IMG/VR virus record: IMGVR_UViG_3300027977_000079
Span: 1 to 38,723 of that record
Direction: 5' to 3' (one strand)
DNA: 38,723 bases
Origin: a virus
The position numbers and the translations under genes were made by a program. The notes beneath the pieces were generated by a model. It saw only the letters and a list, made by a program, of their open reading frames with translations, made no database searches and was not told where the DNA came from. Positions 12,248 through 20,617 of the stretch are shown here, in pieces; positions within the stretch are counted from its first letter, which is position 1, and each line of letters starts with the position of its first letter.

Positions 12248-12572
12248 GAAGTTTGTTAACTAATTTTTGTGATGTGGTAGTCTTTCTGGCAATAATACCA
12301 TAAAAACCACCTGGTATTAGTCCAGAAGCATACTCTAAAGGACAGGCAAGAATAGCCTCGAAATCATCAACATTGTCATACTCCTCTGGATTTTCTTCAC
12401 TATCACGGAATAGTACAATGTGATACATATCACCAAGAGAATTACCGCCTACTCTTTCTCCTGGAGTTGCATATTCAGAACTCATAATATCGATTTGTCC
12501 TTCTTCATCTCCAGCTAAGAATGTGAAGAAGTCAAGTTTTCTCTCTTTTAGTGGTTGTAGGTAATCTAGCAT
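12225..12572 (-). CDS. Hypothetical protein (115 aa)
   Basis: AAGGA lies 5 bases before the ATG. The product starts MLDYLQPLKERKLDFFTFLA and is acidic in its first two thirds (RDSEENPEEYDNVDDFEAI), with a Gly-rich segment (YASGLIPGGFYGIIARK) and a basic C-terminal helix (LVNKLLALMKKK). It overlaps the GIY-YIG gene by 41 bases. No family is recognised. Confidence 0.6.
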   Translation of the reverse strand: MLDYLQPLKERKLDFFTFLAGDEEGQIDIMSSEYATPGERVGGNSLGDMYHIVLFRDSEENPEEYDNVDDFEAILACPLEYASGLIPGGFYGIIARKTTTSQKLVNKLLALMKKK

Positions 12573-12978
12573 TTTTTTCCTTAATATGGGCTTTTCTAAC
12601 TCTTACCATTATCCATGTGTTATAATATTCGTCACCTTCTAACACACTTCTGGTGAATTGTTCTTTTGCTTCCAAATAAGAACACATTCCTTTAGAGTGG
12701 CAGAGGTGTAAAATTTCACGGACAAATTTTTCATGTCCTAATTGTAACACATCTTGCTTTAAGATGTCACTACTTCCATAGTAAGTTTGCCAATCTGAAC
12801 TGGCTTTATACCGTTTTTTTTTACCTTTGACTTGTTTGGTTTTGGCAGAATAAAAGAATTTCTTGCCTATGTATTTTTTCCCATTCGTTAGATTGGTTAT
12901 CTGATATACGAACCCGTAATTATCACCAATCAAGTCTTCCGTAAAATCTTTACCATCATATTGCCAGTTTAGTCCCAT
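12532..12978 (-). CDS. GIY-YIG endonuclease, SegE-like (148 aa)
   Basis: The catalytic block YGFVYQITNLTNGKKYIGKK lies at residues 20-39 and contains the GIY/YIG pair. Downstream are SDWQTYYGSS, the conserved catalytic Glu in YLEAKEQF and the family Asn in EYYNTWIMVRV. This layout fits the T4 SegE group of freestanding homing endonucleases, which cleave DNA near their own insertion site. It lies directly beside nrdB and a zinc-ribbon gene. T4-like genomes often carry such enzymes near nrd genes. The C-terminus is basic. Confidence 0.88.
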   Translation of the reverse strand: MGLNWQYDGKDFTEDLIGDNYGFVYQITNLTNGKKYIGKKFFYSAKTKQVKGKKKRYKASSDWQTYYGSSDILKQDVLQLGHEKFVREILHLCHSKGMCSYLEAKEQFTRSVLEGDEYYNTWIMVRVRKAHIKEKNARLPTTTKREKT

Positions 12979-13157
12979 TCCTTAGTATCCAAATCATCGT
13001 CATCATCCTCTATATAGTCCTCGGATAATTCTTCGATTTGTTCACCACAAAACGGACAATGTTCTGGTAATTCTTGTGAGACCATTTCTTCCATATATGA
13101 TACTGAATATGTTGATTCACAACTCAGGCATTCACCTGATAATGATTTATTTGTCAT
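12969..13157 (-). CDS. Zinc-ribbon small protein (62 aa)
   Basis: Two CxxC pairs, GECLSCE near residue 8-14 and HCPFCGEQ near residue 33-40, form a likely zinc ribbon. A strongly acidic tail (EDYIEDDDDDLDTKEWD) follows. It lies between nrdB and the GIY-YIG endonuclease, overlapping the latter by ten bases. Similar short ribbons are found near nrd genes in marine phages as far as I recall. A role as a small redox or transcription factor is possible but unproven. Confidence 0.75.
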   Translation of the reverse strand: MTNKSLSGECLSCESTYSVSYMEEMVSQELPEHCPFCGEQIEELSEDYIEDDDDDLDTKEWD

Positions 13158-13166
13158 TTAAATTCC

Positions 13167-14153
13167 TTAATGAGCCCACACATCGCCCCAATTTCCTGAT
13201 AAAGCTCCTTTTGCATAATCAGTAGCACGATTTTCAAAGAAATTAGTGTGTGTTGGTGCGTTAATCATTTCTTCTACCCATGGTAGAGGATTCTTTTTCA
13301 CTTTAAACACACCTTTAAGTCCTAAAGAAATTAGGCGGCGGTCTGCAATATAACGAATATACTTCTTAACATCTTCAGAAGATAGTCCTTCCATTTGATT
13401 TACACCAAATGCAAGGTCAATAAATTTATCTTCTAGTTGAACCATTCTTTCAGCAATCGTGTAGATTTTACCTTTGAGATCATCATTCCAAATCTCACGA
13501 TTTTCTTCTATGTATGTTCTGAACAATTTAATCATGGACTCTGCGTGTTGTGTTTCATCAACAATTGACCATGTAATAATCTGTCCCATACCTTTCATTT
13601 TACCATGACGAGCAAAATTCAATAACATAATGAATGAACTGAATAATTGCATACCTTCGGTAAAGGCTGAGAACACGGCAATATGTGTGGCGGTATTCTC
13701 TCTGGTGGTATTCTTACTAGAGATGTCCATAACATAATCATGTTTCTCTCTCATCGCCTCATACTCTAGGAACTCATTGTAAGTGGTTTCAGGTAGACCT
13801 AGTGTTTCAATCAGGTGTGAGTAGGCTGCAATGTGTAACGCCTCTCTGGCAGCGAATCCTGTTAGCATCATACGAACTTCAGGTTGTGGAAAATATGGCA
13901 GATAGTTCTTAACATAACCACCAGCCACATCAATATCACCTTGTGTAAAGAAACGGAAGATTTGTGTTAGAAATGTTTTTTCTTCTTTAGTTAATTTTTT
14001 CTTCCAATCTTTCACATCTTCGGACATAGGAACTTCGGTGTGTAACCAATGGGATTGCTCATGTTTCAACCAAGCTTCATAAGCCCAAGGATAGTTGAAA
14101 GGTTTGAAATAGTTGCGCTCTTCCGATAGATTCGATTCTACTTTTTTTGTCAT
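13167..14153 (-). CDS. nrdB: Ribonucleotide reductase beta subunit, class Ia (328 aa)
   Basis: The protein contains the ferritin-like iron-ligand motifs: GDIDVAGGY, AAREALHIAAYSHL (ExxH), SAFTEGMQLF and VDETQHAESMIKLF (ExxH). The beta subunit houses the di-iron centre and tyrosyl radical that starts catalysis in NrdA, making dNTPs for phage replication. Length is slightly below E. coli NrdB (376). It is 18 bases downstream of nrdA in the same operon. The C-terminal tail (NWGDVW) should bind the alpha subunit. Confidence 0.95.
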   Translation of the reverse strand: MTKKVESNLSEERNYFKPFNYPWAYEAWLKHEQSHWLHTEVPMSEDVKDWKKKLTKEEKTFLTQIFRFFTQGDIDVAGGYVKNYLPYFPQPEVRMMLTGFAAREALHIAAYSHLIETLGLPETTYNEFLEYEAMREKHDYVMDISSKNTTRENTATHIAVFSAFTEGMQLFSSFIMLLNFARHGKMKGMGQIITWSIVDETQHAESMIKLFRTYIEENREIWNDDLKGKIYTIAERMVQLEDKFIDLAFGVNQMEGLSSEDVKKYIRYIADRRLISLGLKGVFKVKKNPLPWVEEMINAPTHTNFFENRATDYAKGALSGNWGDVWAH

Positions 14154-14171
14154 TATTGTTTTCCTTTAAAA

Positions 14172-15962
14172 TTAACCTTCGCAAGCTAAACATTCGTTGC
14201 CTTGAGCAATAGCGCTCATATCTAATTCTTTAATCACTTCTCTTTCAATCTTTTTGGCAACTTTGTCCGCCTTACCAATTTTCTCAGAACGACAATAGTA
14301 TAAAGTTTTCAATCCTTTTTTCCATGCAAGAAAATGACAAGCATGGAGATACTTCAAATTAACATCTGGTCTAAAAAACAAATTAAGTGACTGTGCTTGG
14401 TCGATATATTGTTGTCTATCAGAAGCCAATTCAATTACCCATCTCTGGTCAATTTCCATGGATGTTTTGAATACATCTTTATCGTGGTCAGACATCCATT
14501 CTAAATGTTGAACAGAACCATCATTAGCAATAATAGACGACCAAACATCATTATACCAATTTTCTGGTTTATCCTGCGATAGTTTAATAATCAATTCATT
14601 TAACCAACGATTCTTGTTTAGATATGATCCTGATAAGGTGTCTTGTCTGTAAGCATTAGCACGATATGGCTCAACAGAAGGACTGGTGTTGCCCATAATA
14701 ATGGAGCTAGAAGCATTTGGGGCAATAGCCATAACATGAGAGAACCGTAGACCGGTGCCAACACAATCAGGAGGAGAGCCACGTTCTGTACCCAATTCAA
14801 GATTTGCATTATTTAATCCTTCTCTAATATGTTTAAATATTTTGTTGTTTGTAACTTTGGCCATTACTCCTTCAAAAGCAATGCCATTGCGCTGTAGATA
14901 AGCATGGAACCCAAGAGCACCGATGCCAATAGAGCGCTCTCGCTCGGCACTAAACTTTGCACGAGCAATAGCATTAGGAGCATTAGCGATGAAGTAATTG
15001 AGGACGTTATCAAGCATTTCGGCAACGTCTTTAAGAAATAATGGTTCAGACTTCCATTCATCATAGTTCTCCAAGTTTAAAGAAGATAAACAACATACAG
15101 CTGTTCGCTCTTCATTTGTAGGCAGAATAATTTCAGAGCAAAGATTTGATTGATGAATTTTTAAACCTTTGTCTTTGAGAAATTGTGGCATCTCACGATT
15201 GCTTGTATCGATATAGTGAATATATGGTTCACCTGTCATCATGCGAAGCTCTAGAATTTTCTGCCAAAGTTCTTTTGCAGATACAACTTCTCTTACTTCA
15301 CCTGAATGTGGATCTTTTAATTCCCAATCATCTTTTGCTTCAGGATCCAACATACACGTTTCAATGATGTGCATGAAGTCATCGGTGATATTAATACCGT
15401 GATGTAGATTTAAACAACGAACATTGGGATCGCCTGTCGGCTTGCGCATCTCTAAGAAAGAGATAATATCTGGATGAGAGATATTGAGGTAAGCAGCATA
15501 ACTGCCCCTGCGAGTGCGACCTTGCCTGTATGCCAAAGAACTGGCGTCATAGATTTTGAGGTGAGGCATGACACCAGTAGATTTATCGTCTGCTGAACGA
15601 ATACCAAAGCCAATACCAACACCACCCCCGAGCATAGAAAGCCAATTAGTTTCTGATAGATTATCAACTAGTCCCTCCGCAGTATCTTCAATGTAGTTAA
15701 GGAAACATGATATAGGCATGCCACGCTTAGAACGGCCAAAAGAAAGAATGGGAGTAGAATAAGACAACCAATGTTTACTGCTGTAGTTGTATAATCTCTG
15801 TGCGTGTTCCGGATTGGAACTAAACGATTTTGATACGAATGCGAATCTGTGTTGTGGTGATTCTTCATCTTCTTTCATGTAACTTTCTTTAAGTCTTTTA
15901 ATTCCAAGTTCGTCAAATAATTTATCTCTTTCTAAATCTATGCTGATGCCTAGGTATTCCAT
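14172..15962 (-). CDS. nrdA: Ribonucleotide reductase alpha subunit (596 aa)
   Basis: Key residues are present: Cys86 in PISCFL, the thiyl Cys275 with Glu277 in SNLCSEI, Cys290/291 in VCCLSSLN, a GGGVGIGFG loop near residue 112 and a C-terminal CLACEG tail with the CxxC that transfers electrons from thioredoxin or glutaredoxin. The protein is much shorter than E. coli NrdA (761) because it lacks the N-terminal ATP-cone, so it should escape inhibition by dATP. This is common in phage enzymes. It is preceded by AAGGTAAGG and lies between thyX and nrdB. Confidence 0.95.
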   Translation of the reverse strand: MEYLGISIDLERDKLFDELGIKRLKESYMKEDEESPQHRFAFVSKSFSSNPEHAQRLYNYSSKHWLSYSTPILSFGRSKRGMPISCFLNYIEDTAEGLVDNLSETNWLSMLGGGVGIGFGIRSADDKSTGVMPHLKIYDASSLAYRQGRTRRGSYAAYLNISHPDIISFLEMRKPTGDPNVRCLNLHHGINITDDFMHIIETCMLDPEAKDDWELKDPHSGEVREVVSAKELWQKILELRMMTGEPYIHYIDTSNREMPQFLKDKGLKIHQSNLCSEIILPTNEERTAVCCLSSLNLENYDEWKSEPLFLKDVAEMLDNVLNYFIANAPNAIARAKFSAERERSIGIGALGFHAYLQRNGIAFEGVMAKVTNNKIFKHIREGLNNANLELGTERGSPPDCVGTGLRFSHVMAIAPNASSSIIMGNTSPSVEPYRANAYRQDTLSGSYLNKNRWLNELIIKLSQDKPENWYNDVWSSIIANDGSVQHLEWMSDHDKDVFKTSMEIDQRWVIELASDRQQYIDQAQSLNLFFRPDVNLKYLHACHFLAWKKGLKTLYYCRSEKIGKADKVAKKIEREVIKELDMSAIAQGNECLACEG

Positions 15963-15979
15963 GTATTCGCCTTACCTTA

Positions 15980-16624
15980 TTATTGTGTTATAAATTCTTT
16001 AATCATTGGAAATATCGGTTCAATTGCATTAGCACAAGCCAAAGCGATTTCACGATGTTCTTTTTGTGTTCCCTTTTCGCTTCGTAACTGTATATAGTGA
16101 ACCCAAGACCGCATAGTTCCATTCATATACAACCTCGAAACTGTAATACCTTCAGGCAAAACTGCTCGTGCCTGTTCTTTTGCAATACCATGTTCGATAG
16201 CCCAACGATAAGCTCTCTCTGCTGCTACTATAACATAGTCTTGTTGTGTTTCCCAATTCAACTTTAAACCAACGTTATCCGTTTCAATACTATTCTGTCG
16301 ATTCTTTTCATCTTGAATTCTTGCTTCTTTGAATTCAAAGCCTAAATCGGCTACTGCATATCTTTGAGAAAACTCCTGGAATGAAAAGGAACGATGTCGT
16401 AATATTTGTCTTGCTATATCTCTTGTAGTTTCAATTTCTAAACAAACATTCACCATTTCGAGTGGTGACCAATGTTGATGCTTTATTAAATAACGGACCA
16501 ACTTTTCAGCTGTGTCGTTATTATTTTGATTTGATGGATTAGAAACTCTAGCAGCATATGCTACTTGCTCTAGTAAATTCTTACCATCTGTTCCTTGTGT
16601 GTATGATATTAATTTAACATTCAT
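15980..16624 (-). CDS. thyX: FAD-dependent thymidylate synthase ThyX (214 aa)
   Basis: The signature RHRxxSxxxxSxRY is present at residues 76-89 (RHRSFSFQEFSQRY), the hallmark of ThyX, which methylates dUMP with methylenetetrahydrofolate using FAD and NADPH. Later motifs (RAVLPEGITVSRLYMNGT and WVHYIQLRSEKGTQKEH) fit the nucleotide-binding part. Length is normal. It is adjacent to primase (3-base gap) and nrdA, giving a compact nucleotide-supply operon. ThyX replaces the unrelated ThyA used by T4. Confidence 0.95.
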   Translation of the reverse strand: MNVKLISYTQGTDGKNLLEQVAYAARVSNPSNQNNNDTAEKLVRYLIKHQHWSPLEMVNVCLEIETTRDIARQILRHRSFSFQEFSQRYAVADLGFEFKEARIQDEKNRQNSIETDNVGLKLNWETQQDYVIVAAERAYRWAIEHGIAKEQARAVLPEGITVSRLYMNGTMRSWVHYIQLRSEKGTQKEHREIALACANAIEPIFPMIKEFITQ

Positions 16625-16627
16625 TAT

Positions 16628-17638
16628 TTAAACCTTCTTCCAATTCACAAATTCGGCTTTCGCTCTTAAATTAACGAATGTATTTTTACTTATAATATCT
16701 TGGATTTCATCTGGTGAGAAACCATCGAGTATCATATCGTTAATGTCTTTAGAATCAACCATCTCTGGCCAAATGACAACATTATAATGTTTTTCTATCG
16801 CATCATCAATTTTTTTAATAATTTCTTTATTACGAGGTTCATTATCAAATATTAATGTGATCTTGGACTTATCGTATATAGATGTGATTGATTCCAAGTT
16901 ACTGTCTGCGGTGGCCACAGCATTGTCTAAAAACATACTGTCAATAGGACCTTCCACCACATATATCATCTTCTCCTCATCTATCCTATCAAGTCCAAAG
17001 AACTTATGGTTATCGTCATGTAACTTCAGAGTTATGTATCTTAACTTTGACTCTCCTAGCGCTCGCCCCTGTATGGCGATGAGATTCTTTTCTTTGTCAT
17101 AGAACGGAATAACAAGGCGCTTGTCTTCCTTAGTGAGCTCTTTTTGAATTCCCAGACTTTGTATGAAGGCTGCAAAATCTTCCGCATAGTATAGTTGCGA
17201 TAGAAAGGCCTCTGGAATCCGTCTTGATTGAACATAGACTTTAGCAAAATGCGCTTCTGGTAAAGAGTCGATAGATGGAAGAACCAACGATTTCTTAAAG
17301 ACTGGTTTAGGTGTTTTTGCCTCTTCAAATTTAGGTTTCTCATAATTGTTATTTCCTGTTTCACCATTTTTGTATCGCTCAAGAGCATACTCTTTTAGTA
17401 AGTTTTCATCTACTTGTTTTAGGAAGTTGTAGAATGTGGTCGATGCACCACAGTTATGACACATGAAGAAATAATCATTCTTTTTGCGATAAACATAACC
17501 ACGGGATTTTAGCTTGTTTTTTTGGGAATCACCACATAGGGGGCATCTAAAATTATAAAGGTCATCCTTCTTCTTGGTAAACCTTTGTAATTTTGGCGAA
17601 AGTCGCAACAGGAAAGTCCTATCAATGAAAACACTCAT
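16628..17638 (-). CDS. 61: DNA primase, T4 gp61-like (336 aa)
   Basis: A zinc-binding module with Cys32, Cys35, Cys60 and Cys63 (RCPLCGD and CHNCG) is followed by a TOPRIM core: YVVEGPIDSMFLDN with the catalytic Glu, and ITLIFDNEPRNKE with the metal-binding Asp. This layout matches phage primases of the gp61 type. It should lay RNA primers together with the gp41-like helicase encoded at the right end of the window. The gene begins shortly after the coiled-coil membrane gene 17664-18086, from which it may receive a middle promoter (17998-18026). Confidence 0.9.
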   Translation of the reverse strand: MSVFIDRTFLLRLSPKLQRFTKKKDDLYNFRCPLCGDSQKNKLKSRGYVYRKKNDYFFMCHNCGASTTFYNFLKQVDENLLKEYALERYKNGETGNNNYEKPKFEEAKTPKPVFKKSLVLPSIDSLPEAHFAKVYVQSRRIPEAFLSQLYYAEDFAAFIQSLGIQKELTKEDKRLVIPFYDKEKNLIAIQGRALGESKLRYITLKLHDDNHKFFGLDRIDEEKMIYVVEGPIDSMFLDNAVATADSNLESITSIYDKSKITLIFDNEPRNKEIIKKIDDAIEKHYNVVIWPEMVDSKDINDMILDGFSPDEIQDIISKNTFVNLRAKAEFVNWKKV

Positions 17639-17663
17639 AATATATTTAAGTTAATTTGTAATA

Positions 17664-18086
17664 CTATTTAATGAATTTACTTATTGTATCAGGATTAACG
17701 TGAGATATCAACCATGAGATAGCAATAATACCACCGGCAAGCATCCACTTCCATTTGAGTAAAGCATCAAGAGCATCTTTCTCTTGTTTGTTATGTTCAC
17801 TCATATCTTTACGGAGAGATTTAAATTCTTCCATAATTTCTTTATTCGAACTTTCCATTTTGTCCAAAACGGTATCTATTCGTTGATGTATTTCTTTGAT
17901 ATCGGCCTCCGTTTCCAGTCTGCGATTATCCATATCTGTATATACCTTTGCAATATGACGGTCGTGTTGATCCACCAGTTTTTCTATGACCTGATCCATT
18001 TTATTACAAAGAGAAGATAAAGTCAATACTTGTGTCTTTAAAACACCAATATCGACCTTAATATCGGTATCGTCAAAATCTGACAT
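17664..18086 (-). CDS. Coiled-coil protein with C-terminal membrane anchor (140 aa)
   Basis: Residues 1-110 are a charged coiled coil (DQVIEKLVDQHDRHIAK, MEEFKSLRKDMSEHNK). A single membrane helix follows near the C-terminus (WMLAGGIIAISWLISHV). It closes the lysis-type cassette, next to the small holin-like and signal-peptide genes, so a holin-related or envelope-tethering role is likely. Similar proteins are annotated as hypothetical in T4-like marine phages. No family name can be given safely. Confidence 0.75.
   Translation of the reverse strand: MSDFDDTDIKVDIGVLKTQVLTLSSLCNKMDQVIEKLVDQHDRHIAKVYTDMDNRRLETEADIKEIHQRIDTVLDKMESSNKEIMEEFKSLRKDMSEHNKQEKDALDALLKWKWMLAGGIIAISWLISHVNPDTISKFIK
17998..18026 (-). 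promoter_or_regulatory. Possible internal promoter upstream of primase
   Basis: On the minus strand: TTGACT, a 17-base spacer, TAAAAT, inside 17664-18086. It would allow primase, thyX and nrdAB to be expressed apart from the lysis genes. One mismatch in each box; it may be coincidental. Confidence 0.35.
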
Positions 18087-18278
18087 TTATTTCTTTTCTG
18101 GTACTGCTGTGCCTTCTAACTTCTTATGCACTTTAATCTCTTTGCAAACTTCTTTTTCTTTACCAGTTTTTTGGTCCTTCTGCATAACACAGGCTTTTTT
18201 GGTTTCGGCTGCATGAGCAACATGATAACCAACCAAAGACCAAGCTACAATGTTAAGTCCAATTAAAAGCTTTTTCAT
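18087..18278 (-). CDS. Small secreted basic protein (63 aa)
   Basis: A signal peptide (KKLLIGLNIVAWSLVGYHV, cleaved near AHAAE) precedes a mature part of about 40 residues with two Cys (KKACVMQK, EVCKEIKV) and many Lys. It should be exported to the periplasm and may hold one disulfide. It overlaps the holin-like gene by four bases. Role in lysis control is inferred from position only. Confidence 0.65.
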   Translation of the reverse strand: MKKLLIGLNIVAWSLVGYHVAHAAETKKACVMQKDQKTGKEKEVCKEIKVHKKLEGTAVPEKK

Positions 18279-18499
18279 TTCTGTTCTTCCTTTTTAGCAA
18301 ATTTTTCTGAAGCGGTAAAACCTAATCCTGCAATCACCAAATATATCATTGAATCAAATAGTGATGGAGTTACTTTATATCCATATATGTCAGCAACAAG
18401 TGCAAATCCGCATATTAAAAATGCCATGAATGTTATAACTCTTTTACTACTGATTGAACTATTGTGTCCATCAGATAACATACTGGTTAACCAATTCAT
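18275..18499 (-). CDS. Holin-like membrane protein (74 aa)
   Basis: The protein has a short N-terminal part (MNWLTSMLSDGHNSSISSKR) then two membrane helices (VITFMAFLICGFALVADIY and SMIYLVIAGLGFTASEKF) and a charged Lys/Glu tail. Length, two helices, a charged C-terminus and a place near the endolysin and spanin genes fit a small class II type holin. Holins control the timing of membrane permeabilisation. It is the best holin candidate, though 18503-18985 cannot be excluded. Confidence 0.7.
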   Translation of the reverse strand: MNWLTSMLSDGHNSSISSKRVITFMAFLICGFALVADIYGYKVTPSLFDSMIYLVIAGLGFTASEKFAKKEEQK

Positions 18500-18502
18500 T
18501 TA

Positions 18503-18985
18503 TTAAATCTCCGGCTGAGGTGGTTGAACTGGTGCAGGTTTACCACCAAATCCTGTTACAACTGCTGGTGTGAATGGCGATGGTGCAGGTGCCGATGCAA
18601 CAAAAGCAGGCGTTGTTACACCACTAAAACTTGGTGTAGATGGTGTTGTTGGTGCAGGTGATACTGTTGTTGTTCTATTGGCTAATTCCAATGCTCTCTT
18701 TTGTGCATCCTTGTCACCGCCAGCCAACATGATACCAGACAATGTACCAGTTAAAAATGTGGCGATAGGTATAATCAACTCAAAGAATTTTTGGTCGATT
18801 GGTGAAATAGCATTGAGTGGTTGCGTTACAAAAATTAAAGAGTATAATACAACGAATACAATACCAAACAATGTAAGTGCCAAACAAATACCAATAAAGA
18901 ACTTCAGGCGAGCCATTAATTGCTCTTCTGTATACATAAAACTTTCTGGTTGTTTTTCTTCTTTATTAAAAATATTCAAGTTCAT
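18503..18985 (-). CDS. Two-helix membrane protein with Pro/Thr-rich tail (160 aa)
   Basis: Two membrane helices are clear (FFIGICLALTLFGIVFVVLY and FFELIIPIATFLTGTLSGIM). The last 60 residues are rich in Pro, Thr, Ser and Ala with PAP and TPS repeats, like an unstructured linker. The ATG at 18985 was chosen; an in-frame TTG at 18991 has GGAG four bases before it. It may be a second holin, an antiholin or an envelope protein. It sits between the holin-like gene and 18982-19260. Confidence 0.65.
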   Translation of the reverse strand: MNLNIFNKEEKQPESFMYTEEQLMARLKFFIGICLALTLFGIVFVVLYSLIFVTQPLNAISPIDQKFFELIIPIATFLTGTLSGIMLAGGDKDAQKRALELANRTTTVSPAPTTPSTPSFSGVTTPAFVASAPAPSPFTPAVVTGFGGKPAPVQPPQPEI

Positions 18986-19260
18986 TTGCAATTCGCTCCA
19001 GTTGTTGGCGTTATTGGTGTTGGTGTATTTTGTGCAAGAGGTTTATTTCCTGCTGGTCCCAATCGTGGATCATTTTGACCCTTAAAGATATGTTCAGGAC
19101 AAGTTCTTGTTACATCACAATATGGTAACTTGCAGATATCTTTATCCCAATTGGATGGATCTTGGCATGGGTAACGAAACTTATCGCCACTAAAATATGC
19201 CAATGTCAATGGAAGTAATAATAAAATAATTAGGCCTTTGGCTAATCTCTTATCATTCAT
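18982..19260 (-). CDS. Membrane-anchored Cys-rich protein (92 aa)
   Basis: An N-terminal hydrophobic segment (KGLIILLLLPLTLAYFSG) is followed by a compact domain with five Cys in a row of short motifs (YPCQDP, KDICKLPYCDVTRTCPEH) and a Pro/Thr-rich end. This short domain (DKFRYPCQDP...) is recalled from T4-like marine phages near lysis genes. The Cys pattern suggests disulfides in the periplasm. It overlaps the endolysin stop and starts immediately after it. Function unknown. Confidence 0.7.
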   Translation of the reverse strand: MNDKRLAKGLIILLLLPLTLAYFSGDKFRYPCQDPSNWDKDICKLPYCDVTRTCPEHIFKGQNDPRLGPAGNKPLAQNTPTPITPTTGANCK

Positions 19261-19886
19261 TAATGAACTCCTAATACATGAAGTGCGTGTTCATAATGTT
19301 TAATTCTATCTTCAAGTCCAATGGTACCACCATTGATACGCTTTGTTAATGTGAGTATGTCGCCTTTGTCAGCCCATTGGTTAAGATTGTTTGTTTCCCA
19401 AAACCAACAAGCAGATTGAGCTGCACCTTCAAATGTTTGTAGATATTCGGATGCTTGTTCAACAGGTATTTCAATTGAGGCAGCAAACCAAGAATAGTTC
19501 TCTTTACCTGTCAATTGAATTAGACCACGACCACAATATCTGAAACCATCACCAGAGGCCTCATCGCCATTACCCATACGATTAGCATAGATACGATTTG
19601 CAATTGCTTCTTGTTTGTTTGGTTTGTTTGCATACTCATTTGCCAATTCATCTGTTGGGAAATACTTAGCAAAGAGTTTGCGTAGTGTAGGTGCTTTGTA
19701 ATTTAGGTTCTCTTTGAGAAACACAAAATTACCAGATTCGTGGGCGCATTGTGCTATGAAGGCTGCAATACGCTGTGGTGTATTGATACCATAGTCAGGT
19801 AACAATTGTGCCAAGGCATTGTGCCATTGGTCAATATATGGATTCTTTGGAAGCAGTTGCTTCAGTTGGTCTTTTGTCAGTTCCAT
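19260..19886 (-). CDS. GH19 endolysin (chitinase-like lysozyme, 208 aa)
   Basis: The protein is a glycoside hydrolase family 19 enzyme: QCAHESGNF holds catalytic Glu50, followed by KENLNYKAPTLRK, RGLIQLTGKENY and KRINGGT near the C-terminus. Phage members degrade the glycan strands of peptidoglycan. There is no signal peptide, so it needs a holin to reach the wall. It starts at a TAATG overlap with the upstream small membrane peptide. Length is typical for phage GH19 endolysins. Confidence 0.92.
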   Translation of the reverse strand: MELTKDQLKQLLPKNPYIDQWHNALAQLLPDYGINTPQRIAAFIAQCAHESGNFVFLKENLNYKAPTLRKLFAKYFPTDELANEYANKPNKQEAIANRIYANRMGNGDEASGDGFRYCGRGLIQLTGKENYSWFAASIEIPVEQASEYLQTFEGAAQSACWFWETNNLNQWADKGDILTLTKRINGGTIGLEDRIKHYEHALHVLGVH

Positions 19887-19999
19887 TATTTCTTAATCAT
19901 TCCTAAAACTTTAGCTTTAATTGCTTTGGCCCAAAAAGGCTCTGGAAAGTGCCAACCTACAAATGCGCCAACTAAAACCCAAAATAGTGTGTCTAACAT
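19886..19999 (-). CDS. Tiny membrane peptide (37 aa)
   Basis: The frame begins MLDTLFWVLVGAFVGWHFPE and ends in a basic tail (KAIKAKVLGMIKK). It has a single short hydrophobic segment and overlaps the endolysin start by one base (TAATG), with AGGAG-type sequence (AAGGAG) upstream of its ATG. Its place directly before the endolysin and its membrane segment suggest a part in lysis, such as a holin partner. This is position-based inference. Confidence 0.6.
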   Translation of the reverse strand: MLDTLFWVLVGAFVGWHFPEPFWAKAIKAKVLGMIKK

Positions 20000-20009
20000 T
20001 TTTTTCTCC

Positions 20010-20216
20010 TTATACAGCCATAGATGCAACAGAAATTGCTGCGTTTATCATTGTGTTTAATTTTTCTTTTAGTGCCAAACCTTCAGCATCATCGGCGATG
20101 CCTTCCATAATATTGATGCCTTGTAACAATTGAACATATTCTTCTTTACTAATTTGGCCATCAGCCCACATCTTATTATATTCAATAATGTAAGTATTTA
20201 ATTGTTCTGGTGTCAT
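20010..20216 (-). CDS. Small helical protein (68 aa)
   Basis: The product begins MTPEQLNTYIIEYNKMWADG and is predicted all-helical with a second helix (AEGLALKEKLNTMINAAISV) ending in a hydrophobic C-terminus (SVASMAV). The segment GQISKEEYVQLLQGINI has a helix-loop-helix feel but no clear metal-binding residues. It lies between a lipoprotein gene and the tiny membrane peptide. No function recognised. Confidence 0.65.
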   Translation of the reverse strand: MTPEQLNTYIIEYNKMWADGQISKEEYVQLLQGINIMEGIADDAEGLALKEKLNTMINAAISVASMAV

Positions 20217-20617
20217 CTTGGTTTGCTCCCTAGTACATGTTGAATGGTATCAGCTGATTTAACAATCTGTTGCAATTTTGCCTTACAAAAGATTGGTGAT
20301 ATTTTTTCTGCTTTGTTAAAATAATCTCTTGTATCTTTTGTCAATGTTAATAACTTGGTTGACATATTATCCGTATCTTTGTTTCGTGGTATATGTGTTG
20401 TAAAGTTCTTAAATTCCAACGCTTTGATATACAATTCGTTTACCTGTGTAACAACTAGTATATGGTTGCCACAATTTTCTTCTGCAACTTGTGCTTTTGT
20501 TTTAATATCATTTACAATAAAGTATTCATTGGTGTCATATTTGGCCATGAAATAGGCATCAAACAAGGCACAACCAGATAAACTAAACGCAAATAAGACT
20601 ATGAGTATTCTTTTCAT
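20213..20617 (-). CDS. Phage lipoprotein (134 aa)
   Basis: The signal peptide MKRILIVLFAFSLSGC ends in a lipobox (LSGC16), so the mature protein is lipid-anchored, probably to the outer membrane. The mature part is mainly helical with three more Cys (ENCGN, FCKAKL). It lies within the lysis cassette, overlapping the secreted protein gene upstream by four bases. It could be a second o-spanin-like or LysC-type component, but no known family is recognised. Confidence 0.65.
   Translation of the reverse strand: MKRILIVLFAFSLSGCALFDAYFMAKYDTNEYFIVNDIKTKAQVAEENCGNHILVVTQVNELYIKALEFKNFTTHIPRNKDTDNMSTKLLTLTKDTRDYFNKAEKISPIFCKAKLQQIVKSADTIQHVLGSKPR

Noticed and set aside
18570-19085. Long plus-strand open frame opposite the lysis genes
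   Set aside because: It is a shadow of the Pro/Thr-rich membrane gene on the minus strand, with no ribosome binding site or promoter.
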